A stretch of DNA of 64,000 nucleotides from Caballeronia mineralivorans PML1(12) (GCF_001028175.1 NZ_AEJF01000088.1:35259-99258), one strand, 5' to 3'; counted from the stretch's first letter, positions 53,575 to 62,394 are shown. Notes: generated by a model from the letters alone, not told the origin. A program made the numbers and translations.

Positions 53575-53640
53575 CTACTTGCCTTCCTTCGCAAAAGTGA
53601 AAGTGCTGCGGCGTAAGGGATAACTGTCACTGTCCGGCAT
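53575..53640 (-). CDS. 21-codon leader peptide candidate (MgtL-like composition)
   Basis: ATG at 53640 with AAAGGAG at five bases, then 20 codons and TAG at 53575. The peptide begins MPDSDSYPLRRS: acidic residues alternating with proline near the N-terminus, then two arginines. Such N-terminal acid/proline runs destabilise ribosomes at low Mg2+, as in the Salmonella mgtL leader peptide (acidic, proline-rich, then arginines). It lies at the 3-prime side of three hairpins in the transcript. The role is inferred from composition and place only. Confidence 0.6.
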   Translation of the reverse strand: MPDSDSYPLRRSTFTFAKEGK

Positions 53641-53952
53641 GGCGGCTCCTTTATCGCGTTGGTACGTACGCCATCATCCGCACGGCGCGCTGTCCTATTC
53701 GAAAAGCGCGAGCGGAACCAGTCACGAGTGTTGGCTCGCGACGCGTTTTCGTATAGACGCAGATCATCCTGGCGTCTATACGCTATTCAAGGTGCACAGA
53801 GGGTATTTACTGCGGCGCGCACCGTCTGCCTGCTGGCAAGACGGCGGCTAGAGAATCAAGCGCGGACGTCCTGCCTGTCAGGCAGAGAAAAACATCGAAG
53901 GTCGACTACTACAACTGTCCAAGGCATTAGCCCCGTTTGTTACGATGCCCGG
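53641..53952 (-). ncRNA. Structured 5-prime leader of the Nramp-like transcript
   Basis: About 310 nt between the promoter and the 21-codon ORF. It contains three hairpins: a perfect 10-bp stem with an 11-base loop (53751-53781, GTATAGACGC arms), a bulged 9-bp stem (53822-53844) and a 6-bp stem with a 3-base loop (53871-53885). A known yybP-ykoY-type Mn riboswitch or M-box consensus was not recognised. The leader plus the ORFs make the mRNA 5-prime region more than 700 nt long, strongly suggestive of post-initiation control. Confidence 0.5.
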
Positions 53953-53982
53953 ATTCTAGGCGTGCGCTAAATGTCAAGTCAA
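53953..53982 (-). promoter_or_regulatory. Promoter of the Nramp-like leader transcript
   Basis: Minus strand TTGACT, 18-base spacer, TAGAAT. Near-consensus sigma-70 type. A second TTGACA begins five bases further on but with a poor 13-base spacing. Confidence 0.6.
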
Positions 53983-54188
53983 CCCTATTTGTTAAGCAGA
54001 GCAGAAATAGTTTTGACGCATTGCCGTCACGCCCCTAAGGCATCATTTTCTGCATTAATAGCAATGCGCCGGTAAGCATAATGAAATGCATTCCTGGCTT
54101 ATTCCTTGTTCGGCAGGAATGAGAATTGACTGTAAAACGGGCTTGTTTTCCATTGAGCACGCGCCTCTATTTTTTACGCTCTTTTTAC

Positions 54189-54218
54189 TTGCAAACAAGT
54201 TTGCGTCGAGAATACAAT
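54189..54218 (+). promoter_or_regulatory. Promoter of the second leader transcript
   Basis: TTGCAA, 18-base spacer, TACAAT, followed 28 bp later by the 21-codon ORF at 54247. An 8-bp inverted repeat (CATTCCTG/CAGGAATG, 54089-54121) lies 70 bp upstream and may be an operator. The interval 53983-54188 shows nothing else. Confidence 0.5.
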
Positions 54219-54246
54219 CCGCCCGTCTCATCAAAAGGAGTCCCTC

Positions 54247-54312
54247 GTGGACACATGCCCTAGTAGTGGAAGTTCGATGCCGGTCAGCGCCGGCGAAGCA
54301 TCCGCGAGATAG
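54247..54312 (+). CDS. 21-codon upstream ORF before the small membrane protein
   Basis: GTG at 54247 preceded by AAAAGGAG at six bases, then TAG at 54310. The peptide is rich in Ser, Pro and Ala (MDTCPSSGSS at the start) and is not a recognised protein. The strong ribosome-binding site supports translation. Hairpins at 54335-54360 and 54425-54446 follow before the next gene, a leader-peptide arrangement. Confidence 0.5.
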   Translation: MDTCPSSGSSMPVSAGEASAR

Positions 54313-54334
54313 CGACAGAGGAAAACTCCTTAGC

Positions 54335-54446
54335 CGCTAACTCGCCTGGTCGGGTTAGCGCGCTCCATCCCGGACTGGCTTCAGGCCAGCCTGTCTGCAG
54401 CACGCTCCCCTTTGTCTGACAGCTCTTTGCAAGCTCACTTGCAAAG
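54335..54446 (+). promoter_or_regulatory. Hairpins in the second leader
   Basis: A 7-bp stem CGCTAAC/GTTAGCG with a 12-base loop (54335-54360), a small CTGGC/GCCAG stem (54375-54389) and a perfect 9-bp stem CTTTGCAAG/CTTGCAAAG with a CTCA loop (54425-54446). They lie between the 21-codon ORF and the small membrane gene and could act as attenuator or antiterminator. Confidence 0.45.
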
Positions 54447-54502
54447 CCGCGTCATGTCTTTGCACGTCGCTCGATTTAGTCGAGCTCGACGGGAGTCTGC
54501 TT

Positions 54503-54820
54503 ATGTTTGTCGAATCGCTTATCTCGCGCATCGGCCCGGTATTGCGGCCGCCGCGCCACACGTTCAATCAAGATGCACGGTCGGTCTGGGCCGCGCTTTG
54601 CCGGACCGCGCCAGCCAAAACATGGTCTCGCCGCTTCTGGGCCAATGTCGTTCGGGCCGTGCCACGCGTGGCCGCTTACGCCGGCGGCTCTCTTACACCG
54701 ACGGGCTACTTGCTCATCGCAATGACCGTTGCAGCCATTGTTATCGCCGCGGCTTTGTCCGCTTCAACCGTCGGCGACGAGCTCGGACGGGCCGTGCGTT
54801 TGAGTTGGTGGTTTGTTTAA
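54503..54820 (+). CDS. Small inner-membrane protein of unknown function
   Basis: A 105-residue protein with a basic, amphipathic N-terminal half and one membrane helix near residues 66-90 (TPTGYLLIAMTVAAIVIAAA). GGGAG precedes the ATG at seven bases. No family recognised. It is divergent from the Nramp-like transcript and lies behind a structured leader with its own 21-codon ORF. The porin gene begins 85 bp downstream, so the two may be co-transcribed. Confidence 0.55.
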   Translation: MFVESLISRIGPVLRPPRHTFNQDARSVWAALCRTAPAKTWSRRFWANVVRAVPRVAAYAGGSLTPTGYLLIAMTVAAIVIAAALSASTVGDELGRAVRLSWWFV

Positions 54821-54905
54821 GTGCATCCGGAATATGCACCCAACCCTTGTCGTTTCATCGAGAAGAAAAATGTAGGTCGTAAAACCACCCAACTCTCCAC
54901 AGACC

Positions 54906-56423
54906 ATGAATAAAAATCTCAACAATTTGCCTTCGGATTTGCTCGAAGGAACGCCAACGCCCTGCACCGCGCAGGCTCAGCGTCTCTCAAGCAAAGCTCG
55001 ATCGGGTATTCGCAACGGGCTTTCGCTGTTGCTGTCGCTAAGCGCGCTATCCACTGCCGTCGCGCAGACAACTACCGACGCGTCGGCCGCAAGCGAACCC
55101 GACGCCCAGGCGGCGCCCGCGCCGACCGGGCTTTGGGAGCGCTCGACCCTGTTCGGGGAGTTGGGCGGGCTGCGTCCGTGGCTGGGTAACTACGGTGTGA
55201 CGCTGAGCGTGCAGGAAACCAGCGAATATCTGCGCAACCTGTCAGGCGGCGTCTCGCGTGAAGGCGCCTACGACGGCCTTACCCAAGCCACCCTTCAAGT
55301 CGACACGTCCAAAGCCTTCGGCCTGCCTGGCGGCACGTTCAACGTCTCCGGCTTGCAAATTCATGGTAGCAACCTGACCCAGCGCTCCCTGCTCACGCTG
55401 CAGTCCGCAAGCGGGATCGAGGCGGAAGCAAGCACTCGCCTGTGGGAGCTTTGGTACCAGCAATCGGTGCTCGACGGACGATTCGATGTAAAGCTTGGCC
55501 AGCAAAGTCTTGATCAGGAATTCATGATCAGCCAGTACGCCACGCCGTTCATGAATGCAACGTTCGGCTGGCCGGTCCTGCCTTCCGCCGACATGCCCTC
55601 AGGTGGCCCCGCTTACCCACTGTCCTCGCTTGGCGTTCGTTTCAGGGCAAAAGCATCGGACGCGGTGACCGTGCTGGCGGGCGTGTTCGACGGCAATCCG
55701 GCAGGAAGCAATAGCGGCGACGCGCAAAAGCAGAACAGCAGCGGCACGAACTTCAATTTGCGTAACGGCGCGCTGTTCATCGCGGAAGTGCAATATGCGA
55801 TCAATCAGCCGTCGGCAGATCCGAAAGCACCGCAGCCAAGCGGCCTTCCGGGCACCTATAAACTCGGCTTCTGGTACAACACCCAAAACTTCGCCGACCT
55901 GCGGCACGACACGAACGGCTTGTCGCTAGCCAATCCCGCTTCCAACGGAATACCCGCAAGCCATCGCGGCGACTACAGCATTTACGCCGTTGCGGATCAG
56001 ATGGTCTGGCGCCCAAGCGCCGACAGTCCGCAGTCGGTCGGCGTGTTCGCGCGAGTGATGGGCGCACCGGGTGACCGCAACCTGGTCAACCTCGGCGTGA
56101 ACGCGGGTGTCACCTTGAAAGCGCCGTTCAAGGGCCGCGACAACGACGTTGTCGGCGTGGCTGTGGGCTACGCCAAGATCGGGTCGAGTGCGCAGGGTCT
56201 CGATCAGGATACTGCATCGTTTTCGACACCCGGTTTTCCACAGCGCAGTGCTGAAACGGTCGTTGAAGCGACCTACCAGTACCAGGTCGCGCCATGGTGG
56301 CAATTGCAAGCCGACTTCCAATATTTTTTCCGGCCGGCCGGTGGTATTCCGAACCCCAGCAATCCGTCTGAGCTGTTGCATAACGAAGCGGTGGTCGGGT
56401 TACGCACTATCGTTAATTTTTAA
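54906..56423 (+). CDS. OprB-type carbohydrate porin
   Basis: A 505-residue outer-membrane porin of the OprB family. A long N-terminus carries the signal peptide near residues 36-53 (RNGLSLLLSLSALSTAVAQ). LFGELGGLRPWLGNYGVTL is the family-typical start of the barrel and the protein ends in the terminal aromatic VGLRTIVNF. Such porins pass sugars and alcohols. Its placement next to the xox operon, convergent with the LysR gene, would fit uptake of a small substrate, but co-regulation is not shown. Confidence 0.88.
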   Translation: MNKNLNNLPSDLLEGTPTPCTAQAQRLSSKARSGIRNGLSLLLSLSALSTAVAQTTTDASAASEPDAQAAPAPTGLWERSTLFGELGGLRPWLGNYGVTLSVQETSEYLRNLSGGVSREGAYDGLTQATLQVDTSKAFGLPGGTFNVSGLQIHGSNLTQRSLLTLQSASGIEAEASTRLWELWYQQSVLDGRFDVKLGQQSLDQEFMISQYATPFMNATFGWPVLPSADMPSGGPAYPLSSLGVRFRAKASDAVTVLAGVFDGNPAGSNSGDAQKQNSSGTNFNLRNGALFIAEVQYAINQPSADPKAPQPSGLPGTYKLGFWYNTQNFADLRHDTNGLSLANPASNGIPASHRGDYSIYAVADQMVWRPSADSPQSVGVFARVMGAPGDRNLVNLGVNAGVTLKAPFKGRDNDVVGVAVGYAKIGSSAQGLDQDTASFSTPGFPQRSAETVVEATYQYQVAPWWQLQADFQYFFRPAGGIPNPSNPSELLHNEAVVGLRTIVNF

Positions 56424-56488
56424 AGCAGCCGACTTCTTCCTGGTCCTTTTCATGAGGCCAGGAAATCTGGACAGCCAGCGGCGAACGA

Positions 56489-57463
56489 TTATTTTGCCAG
56501 CCGTGTCTCTGCCGCCGGCTCACGTGCCTGCAACGCGAACCCCGCGTACTCTCGCTCGAGAAACGGCGCCGCCTGTTCGAGCAGGAAGCGCCGGAACGCG
56601 ATACACGTCGGCGACAATCGCTTCGAGCGCAGGTGAACGATCTGCCACGTACGCTCGACCGGGGTGCCATTGACATCGAGTAATACCAGCTCCTGCGAAC
56701 GCAACTCGAGCGCGAGCGTATGCAGTGAGATCAGGCTCACGCCCATGCCGGCCATCACTGCCTGCTTGATCGATTCGTTACTGCCAAGCGTCACGCTGCG
56801 CGCCGGCATGAACAGGTGTTGCTTGAACATCTGCTCGGACACCGCGCGCGTTCCCGACCCTGGTTCGCGTAGCAGGAACGTATCGCCGGCCAGCTCCTGA
56901 AGGTCGAACCGGCGCGCATCCCGCAGCGGATGATCGACCGGTCCAATCAGCACATGCGGGTGATATGCCAGCGGCTCCGCCGTCGTCCCCAGCTCGGGTG
57001 GCGGCCGGCCCATGATGGCAAGGTCGGTCGCGTTGTCCTGTAGCTGGCGTAGCAAGGTCTCGCGGTTTCCTACCGAAAAACGTACATCCACACGAGGATA
57101 CTGCCGCGAATAAGCGGCAAGCAGCTTTGGAGCAAAATAGGTGGCAGAACTGACAATACTCACCGCGATAGAACCGCTGTCGGCAAGCGAAAGCGATGTC
57201 ATGGCGTCCTCGGCGTCCTTGATTTCCCCGAGAATCCGGCTCGCATGATGCGACAGTCTCTCGCCGGCCTCGGTCAAGGTGAGTTTGCGCGCCACGCGCT
57301 CAAACAGGGGAAGGCCGACGGCTTCCTCCAGTTGACGGATCTGCATGGAGATTGCCGGCTGGGTCAGGTGTAGTTCCTCGGCCGCACGCGCAAAGCTCGG
57401 ATACCGGCAGGCAATCACGAAGATCTGCAACTGTCGCAAGGTCAGCGAGCGAATGAAGTTCAC
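56489..57463 (-). CDS. LysR-family regulator (CbbR-like)
   Basis: A 324-residue LysR regulator. The helix-turn-helix lies in FARAAEELHLTQPAISMQIRQLE near residues 24-46. The rest resembles CbbR/RbcR-type members that control carbon-fixation or C1 genes. It is the last gene of the leftward xox run, 78 bp after the CMD gene. Autotrophic or methanol control is a reasonable hypothesis, not proven. Confidence 0.9.
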   Translation of the reverse strand: MNFIRSLTLRQLQIFVIACRYPSFARAAEELHLTQPAISMQIRQLEEAVGLPLFERVARKLTLTEAGERLSHHASRILGEIKDAEDAMTSLSLADSGSIAVSIVSSATYFAPKLLAAYSRQYPRVDVRFSVGNRETLLRQLQDNATDLAIMGRPPPELGTTAEPLAYHPHVLIGPVDHPLRDARRFDLQELAGDTFLLREPGSGTRAVSEQMFKQHLFMPARSVTLGSNESIKQAVMAGMGVSLISLHTLALELRSQELVLLDVNGTPVERTWQIVHLRSKRLSPTCIAFRRFLLEQAAPFLEREYAGFALQAREPAAETRLAK

Positions 57464-57541
57464 AGTGAGCGGCCATCCTGCAAAACAGTTTGCTTAAACA
57501 CCCGACGAGCAAACCCGCCTAGCAGCGAGGCAGCCCAAGGC

Positions 57542-57961
57542 CTACCCGGCACTTGTCGGCTGCTGCCCGAATGCATCAAAGGCACGCGCCGAATAAACCA
57601 TCGCCGCGCCCGCATTCAATGCGATGGCCACCGAAAGCGCCGCGGCCACCTCCTCCTTGCTCGCGCCCGCTCTCGCCGCAGCGGCGCTGTGCACCGCGAT
57701 GCAACCATCGCAGCGCGTAGTGACAGCCACCGCCAGCGCTATCAGCTCGCGAGTCTTGGCATCGAGCACGCCATCCTTTGCCGCCGCGCCGTCGAGCGCT
57801 TCGAATCCTGCGAGCGTCGCGGGCGCGCTTGCACCAAGTTCGCCTATTGCATCCATGAGCTGGGCGCATAGCTTTGGGTCTCGATCAACATGGACTAGCT
57901 CCAGTGTGGTTGGCCGGCCGCCCGCTCGCCATGCTGCGTCAGCGGCTCGCACGCGGCGCAT
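57542..57961 (-). CDS. Carboxymuconolactone decarboxylase/AhpD-like protein
   Basis: A 139-residue CMD-domain protein with the AhpD-like redox motif TTRCDGCIAVH (C84, C87, H91) and E72 upstream. Members reduce peroxides or decarboxylate lactones. The ATG at 57961 overlaps the upstream gene by 23 bp and follows AAGGA at six bases. In the xox context a role in peroxide or aldehyde stress is plausible. Only the C-terminal two thirds shows family similarity; residues 1-22 may be start mis-assignment. Confidence 0.82.
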   Translation of the reverse strand: MRRVRAADAAWRAGGRPTTLELVHVDRDPKLCAQLMDAIGELGASAPATLAGFEALDGAAAKDGVLDAKTRELIALAVAVTTRCDGCIAVHSAAAARAGASKEEVAAALSVAIALNAGAAMVYSARAFDAFGQQPTSAG

Positions 57962-58712
57962 TCACGTCCTTGTCCGGCGCCTTCTTGCCGGGCAACGGGG
58001 ACAGGCTGCGCAACGCGCCCTGATAACTCAGCGTTTCACTCTGCACCGGATGCGCGAAATCGTTGTTCGCACCCGGCACCTCCGTGCGGATAAGCAGCAC
58101 CTGACCCGGCACCGCTTCCGACATGACAAAGGTATAGCGTTTGCCGATGTACTGAGAAAAACGCGCGCTGTTCGGATCATCCAGATACGGCTGGATCACA
58201 ATCTGTTTCGCCGTGACCTTCTTACCCTGCGCGTCGCGGATCACCGGCGTGATCGCCGGGCTAGCCGCGAGCGCCAAACGCACGCGCCGCTGGAAATAGC
58301 GGCGCTGTCCGCCTGTCAATTGCTCCATCTCCGCGATGTCATGCTCGAGGAAATACAGGATCACCGGATTGCAGGGGAGGCCTTCGCCGGGCACCTCGAC
58401 CTTGCCGCCGTGGTCGCTCACCAGCGCGTCGCCGTTGGCATTGTCCGCGCTAAGCACAAGCACCTTGACGGTATCCTTCTCCCTCGCGGCCGGCCTGGTC
58501 CGGTCAACCGCGTAGTCCAGTTCGGTGTGCGGCTGGACGCCCTTCAGATGCGTCGACATGAAAAGGAGCCGCTCCGCCGGCGCGATCTCAGAACTCGCAG
58601 CACTCGCCGCGCTCGAGGCGTCCGCGGCATACACGTGGCCCCCGGCAAGCAAGATGCCGGCCGCAGCCGCCATCCAGCCCGTCCGCCGCAGCCCTGTCGT
58701 CCACGCGCTCAT
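57939..58712 (-). CDS. Exported protein of unknown function in the xox operon
   Basis: A 257-residue secreted protein. The signal peptide ends near HVYA-ADAS. No known family is recognised; segments such as LPCNPVILYFLEHDIAEME and QIVIQPYLDDPNSARFSQYIGKRY look conserved in style. The ATG overlaps the xoxJ stop (ATGA), so it belongs to the operon. A periplasmic accessory role in methanol oxidation (cofactor or metal handling) is an inference from position. Confidence 0.8.
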   Translation of the reverse strand: MSAWTTGLRRTGWMAAAAGILLAGGHVYAADASSAASAASSEIAPAERLLFMSTHLKGVQPHTELDYAVDRTRPAAREKDTVKVLVLSADNANGDALVSDHGGKVEVPGEGLPCNPVILYFLEHDIAEMEQLTGGQRRYFQRRVRLALAASPAITPVIRDAQGKKVTAKQIVIQPYLDDPNSARFSQYIGKRYTFVMSEAVPGQVLLIRTEVPGANNDFAHPVQSETLSYQGALRSLSPLPGKKAPDKDVNAPRASR

Positions 58713-59614
58713 TTCGCGTTGGCCTGTGCAGGAGACGTCTCGCTGATCGCGAGCAACGGGACCTCATAGCTCGTGAGTATCTTGTCGATCTTGCCCTGGT
58801 TCGCCCCGATCCACTGGTCGATCTTCGTCTTCCACGGACCTTCACCGTAACGCACGCCCATTGAGATTTCAAAATCGAAGCGCAGCCCCGGCGTTGGCGG
58901 GAAGGCGACCAGCTTGACCTTGTCGCCGGCTTGCCTCGCGAAATAACCTGCTATCGGCCCCCACAGGAACACAACGTCCACATTGCCCGCCGACATGTCG
59001 CGCTGGATCATCTCGCCCGGGAATTCCGCGGGGTCTCCGCTTTGCACCTTATACGACACCGCCTGCTCGATCAGGTTGTTGCCGAGCAGCCAGTCGACTG
59101 CGGGCGTATTCGAAAAGATCCCGAGACGGAGTTTGCGCAACTGATCGGGCGGCAGCTTCAGTAGATCGGACGGTGTACTGATCGATGCGAATTCGGGACG
59201 GTTGGGAAACACCATCGCGTAGGTGGAGTGCAGCCACGGCCGAGTGGTCGCCGTCATGTCGTAACCCTTGGGCACGCCGATCACCAGGTCGCACTTGTAG
59301 TCTTCCGTGTTGGGTATCTTCTCGCGCAGCGTGTGCCGGATGAAACCCATGCGCTGCGGAAAATAGGTGTATTCGACCTTGTAGCCGAAATCGCTCGCCA
59401 TCTGGGCCGCGATCTTGTTTTCGAAACCCTCGCCCCTGTCGTTGGAAAGCGGCATGTTGTTAGGGTCGGCACATACGCGCAGCACGCCGTCGGCTCCGTC
59501 GTTGTGCGGTAGCGCAGGACCGTCGGCATGGGCGGCATTAAACCCGAGCGCCATGCAAGCCACCGCGACCGCTTTGCGTGCAAACGCGCCGAGCCTTGAA
59601 TAAGCTTCAGACAT
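58709..59614 (-). CDS. xoxJ: XoxJ, quinoprotein-associated periplasmic binding protein
   Basis: A 301-residue exported protein of the MxaJ/XoxJ group: periplasmic-binding-protein-like, associated with quinoprotein alcohol dehydrogenases. The mature N-terminus contains LRVCADPNNMPLSNDRGEGF, the family signature, and CDLVIGVPKGYDMTATTRPW follows. XoxJ is thought to assist activation of XoxF or its cytochrome. It lies 62 bp after xoxG. Confidence 0.92.
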   Translation of the reverse strand: MSEAYSRLGAFARKAVAVACMALGFNAAHADGPALPHNDGADGVLRVCADPNNMPLSNDRGEGFENKIAAQMASDFGYKVEYTYFPQRMGFIRHTLREKIPNTEDYKCDLVIGVPKGYDMTATTRPWLHSTYAMVFPNRPEFASISTPSDLLKLPPDQLRKLRLGIFSNTPAVDWLLGNNLIEQAVSYKVQSGDPAEFPGEMIQRDMSAGNVDVVFLWGPIAGYFARQAGDKVKLVAFPPTPGLRFDFEISMGVRYGEGPWKTKIDQWIGANQGKIDKILTSYEVPLLAISETSPAQANAK

Positions 59615-59676
59615 CAGACCCTCCAGTAAAGCGTGATTCAGGCGCCAACGTCAGCGAACGGTCCAGCAGCGTGGTC

Positions 59677-60090
59677 TTATTTGGCATCGATCGCCTGCAG
59701 GTCGCCGGGCTTGATCTTGCCGTCGGAACGTCCCTTCAGATACGCAAACAGGTTCTGCCAATTCTTCTGCATCATGGCGCTGGAACTGAAGTCGGGCATA
59801 CCCTTGTCAATGCGTCCGCCGAACACGGTGCGATGAAACTCGTTGGTATCGATGGTCTTGAACGCATCGATCAGCGACGGGCCCACCATGCCTTGCTGCT
59901 GTGCGCCGTGGCAGCGCTCACAAGCCAGCGCACGCCAGGTTCGCCAGCCTTGCAGGGTGTTGTTATCGACCTTGTTGCCGTCGACAACCTGATAAGAGAC
60001 CGGCTTAATCTGCGCCGAATCGGTCTGGGCGTATGAAACCGGTAACGTGACCAGGGCTATCGCCAGCGGCAAGAGTGTTCGGCCTTTCAT
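59677..60090 (-). CDS. xoxG: XoxG, c-type cytochrome electron acceptor
   Basis: A 137-residue periplasmic cytochrome c. The signal peptide is MKGRTLLPLAIALVTLPVSYA. The haem motif is C57-ER-C60-H61 and the likely axial methionine is Met98 in DKGMPDF. Small single-haem cytochromes next to xoxF accept electrons from the PQQ cofactor. It follows xoxF by 192 bp. A homologous MxaG role is known for calcium enzymes. Confidence 0.92.
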   Translation of the reverse strand: MKGRTLLPLAIALVTLPVSYAQTDSAQIKPVSYQVVDGNKVDNNTLQGWRTWRALACERCHGAQQQGMVGPSLIDAFKTIDTNEFHRTVFGGRIDKGMPDFSSSAMMQKNWQNLFAYLKGRSDGKIKPGDLQAIDAK

Positions 60091-60282
60091 TGCGCGTATC
60101 TCCTTCAGTTAGAGCGTGTTGCACCCTGCGTCTCGTGGCGCCGGTGCAGGGTTCGAACGAGTGGGTGGATGGTCTCGGGACACGCCCGGCCGCCTCTGTC
60201 TGTCAGGCAAGGCCGGCCGGTGCGTGCCTTCGATTCCTCTGATGACTGGAAGAGGCCGGCAGATCCGCCTCTTCCGCCTCTA

Positions 60283-62091
60283 TCAGCTCGGAATGGCAAA
60301 CACAAACAGCGTACCGCCAAGAGCCGTGTACTTCGCGAGTTCGCGATAACCGCCGACCGCGCCCAGTCCTTCCGTGGACTTTTCGAGGCCTGCCGCCATG
60401 CCGATACCCGCCCATCCGCCGATGCCCGAATAGACACCCACGAATTGCTTGCCTTGATACTCATACGTGAACACATTGCCGATGATTCCGGACGGCGTCT
60501 TGAACTTCCACAGCTCCTTGCCATCCGAGATACGCACGGCCTTGAGGTAGCCTTCGAGCGTGCCGTAGAAAGCGATGCCGCCCGCCGTCGCCAGCGCGCC
60601 GGACCACACCGAGAACTTCTCCGGCTTCGTCCAGGCGATCTTGCCCTTGCTGGCATCCCAGGCAATGAAGTTACCCATCGCGCCCTTTTCGTTCGGGCCC
60701 GGGTACATCGACAGCGTTGCGCCCACGTAAGGCTGGCCGGACACGTACTCGACCTCGAACGGCTCGTAGTCCATGCACACGTGGTTGGTCGGGACGAGGA
60801 ACAGATTGCTCTTCGGATCGTAGGCAGCCGGTTGCTGGTCTTTCGAGCCCAACGCTGCCGGGCAGATGCCCTTCACGTTATGGTCGGGACCTGCCGCCTG
60901 CGTCGAATAGGCCACGTTGCGAACCGGCAAACCGCTCTTCAGGTCCACATGGTCAGCCCAGTTCACCGCCGGGTCGTACTTGTCGGCAACCAGCAACTGT
61001 CCTGTTTCGCGATTGAGCGTATAGCTGAAGCCGTTACGGTCGAAGTGGACGATAGCCGGTACCTTCTTGCCGTTCATCGGCAGGTCGGCAAGGATCATTT
61101 CGTTCACGCCGTCATAGTCCCATTCGTCGTGCGGCGTCATCTGGTAGACCCATTTCGCCACGCCCGTGTTGAGGTCGCGGGCGAAGATGGACATCGACCA
61201 TTTGTTGTCGCCGGGACGTTGCGTCGGGTTCCAGGTGCCTGGATTGCCGGTGCCGTAGTAGACCAGGTTCAGCTTTGGGTCCCATGCATACCAGCCCCAA
61301 GTGGTACCGCCCCCGGACTTCCACTGGTCGCCCTTCCAGCTCTTGAGCGACGAGTCGGCACCCACCGGCGTCATCTTGCCGTCGGCGTAGGTCATGGTCT
61401 TGTCGGGATCGAGCAGCATCTCGTTGTCGGGACCTGTGCTGTATGCGGTCCAGACCGGCTTGCCGGTCTTGATGTCGTAGGCAATGAGCCGCCCGCGCAC
61501 ACCGAACTCGCCGCCGGAAATGCCCGTCAGCACCTTGTCGCCGAAAACGTGCGGCGCGTTGGTGTTGGTTTCCCCAGCTTTCGGGTTACCGTTTTGAGCG
61601 GTCCATTTCACGTCGCCAGTCTTTGCGTCCAGCGCGACGAGCTTCGTGTCGGCTTGCTGGAGGAAAATCTTGCCGTCACCGTAGGCAAGCCCACGGTTGA
61701 CTGTGTCGCAACACATCACCGACACCACTTGCGAGTCCTGCTTCGGTTCGTATTGCCAGAGGAACGTCTGATCCTTCAGGCTGATCGCAATCACCTTGTT
61801 GGGGAATGGCGAATGGATATACATCGTGTCGCCGATAACGAGCGGCGATCCCTCGTGACCGCGCAGCACGCCGGTCGACATGGTCCAGGCTACCTGCAGT
61901 TTTGCCACATTGCTTTCGTTGATCTGCTTGAGCGGGCTATAGCGGTGATTGGAATAATCACCAGCTTGAGCGGCCCAGTTCGATGAGTTCTTGATCAAGG
62001 CGTCGAGCTGCGAATCGGCCTGTGCCACAAAAGAGTTAAGGGCCGTTACCGCAACCACCGCCAGTCCGAGAACCAGGGTGCGTAATTTCAT
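60283..62091 (-). CDS. xoxF: XoxF lanthanide-dependent methanol dehydrogenase
   Basis: A 602-residue PQQ quinoprotein. The signal peptide ends near residue 26. The vicinal cysteines Cys127-Cys128 ([11 protein letters not shown]) form the ring disulfide. The catalytic Asp325 and the lanthanide-binding Asp327 lie in [11 protein letters not shown]; in mature numbering these are 299 and 301, as in characterised XoxF. The second Asp is the residue absent from calcium MxaF enzymes. The propeller W-motifs are present. The ATG at 62091 follows GGAGGA. It oxidises methanol (and other alcohols) in the periplasm. Confidence 0.96.
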   Translation of the reverse strand: MKLRTLVLGLAVVAVTALNSFVAQADSQLDALIKNSSNWAAQAGDYSNHRYSPLKQINESNVAKLQVAWTMSTGVLRGHEGSPLVIGDTMYIHSPFPNKVIAISLKDQTFLWQYEPKQDSQVVSVMCCDTVNRGLAYGDGKIFLQQADTKLVALDAKTGDVKWTAQNGNPKAGETNTNAPHVFGDKVLTGISGGEFGVRGRLIAYDIKTGKPVWTAYSTGPDNEMLLDPDKTMTYADGKMTPVGADSSLKSWKGDQWKSGGGTTWGWYAWDPKLNLVYYGTGNPGTWNPTQRPGDNKWSMSIFARDLNTGVAKWVYQMTPHDEWDYDGVNEMILADLPMNGKKVPAIVHFDRNGFSYTLNRETGQLLVADKYDPAVNWADHVDLKSGLPVRNVAYSTQAAGPDHNVKGICPAALGSKDQQPAAYDPKSNLFLVPTNHVCMDYEPFEVEYVSGQPYVGATLSMYPGPNEKGAMGNFIAWDASKGKIAWTKPEKFSVWSGALATAGGIAFYGTLEGYLKAVRISDGKELWKFKTPSGIIGNVFTYEYQGKQFVGVYSGIGGWAGIGMAAGLEKSTEGLGAVGGYRELAKYTALGGTLFVFAIPS

Positions 62092-62364
62092 GTCTCCTCC
62101 AGAATGTGTTGCCGTCCGACTCAGGGATGACCCCACCACCCATGCCCCGGGCGCGCCTTCACCGGTGCGGGCAGCGAGCTAAGCTCCGCCCGGTCGATGC
62201 CGGGCTTCTGTTTGCGAAGACGAATTGCATATTCCATGCCGGAAGGCCTGACGCTGGCTTACAGCGTGGCGGGGCGTGGCGCGGATTGCGGCGGGGTCGG
62301 CATGCGGGGCCAATGGAAGGGGGGTCGAGCGCGCCACGGTGGCGCGAGGGTGAGACGCTTCATT

Positions 62365-62394
62365 CGGATTACGACACATACTGTGTCAAATCCG
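62365..62394. promoter_or_regulatory. Dyad overlapping the probable xoxF promoter
   Basis: CGGATT-AC-GACACA-TAC-TGTGTC-A-AATCCG: an imperfect 30-bp dyad. In the leftward direction it contains TTGACA, a good -35 hexamer, so binding could control xoxF. It lies in the 479 bp interval 62092-62570 between xoxF and the pterin dehydratase gene, which holds no other gene. Confidence 0.5.

Noticed and set aside
53641..53952. Mn-sensing yybP-ykoY riboswitch or Mg-sensing M-box before the Nramp-like gene.
   Set aside because: The expected conserved motifs were not found by eye; only generic hairpins and small ORFs are visible.
60169..61986. A 605-codon open frame on the plus strand opposite xoxF.
   Set aside because: It mirrors the codon structure of xoxF in a high-GC gene and has no recognisable domain or ribosome-binding site.
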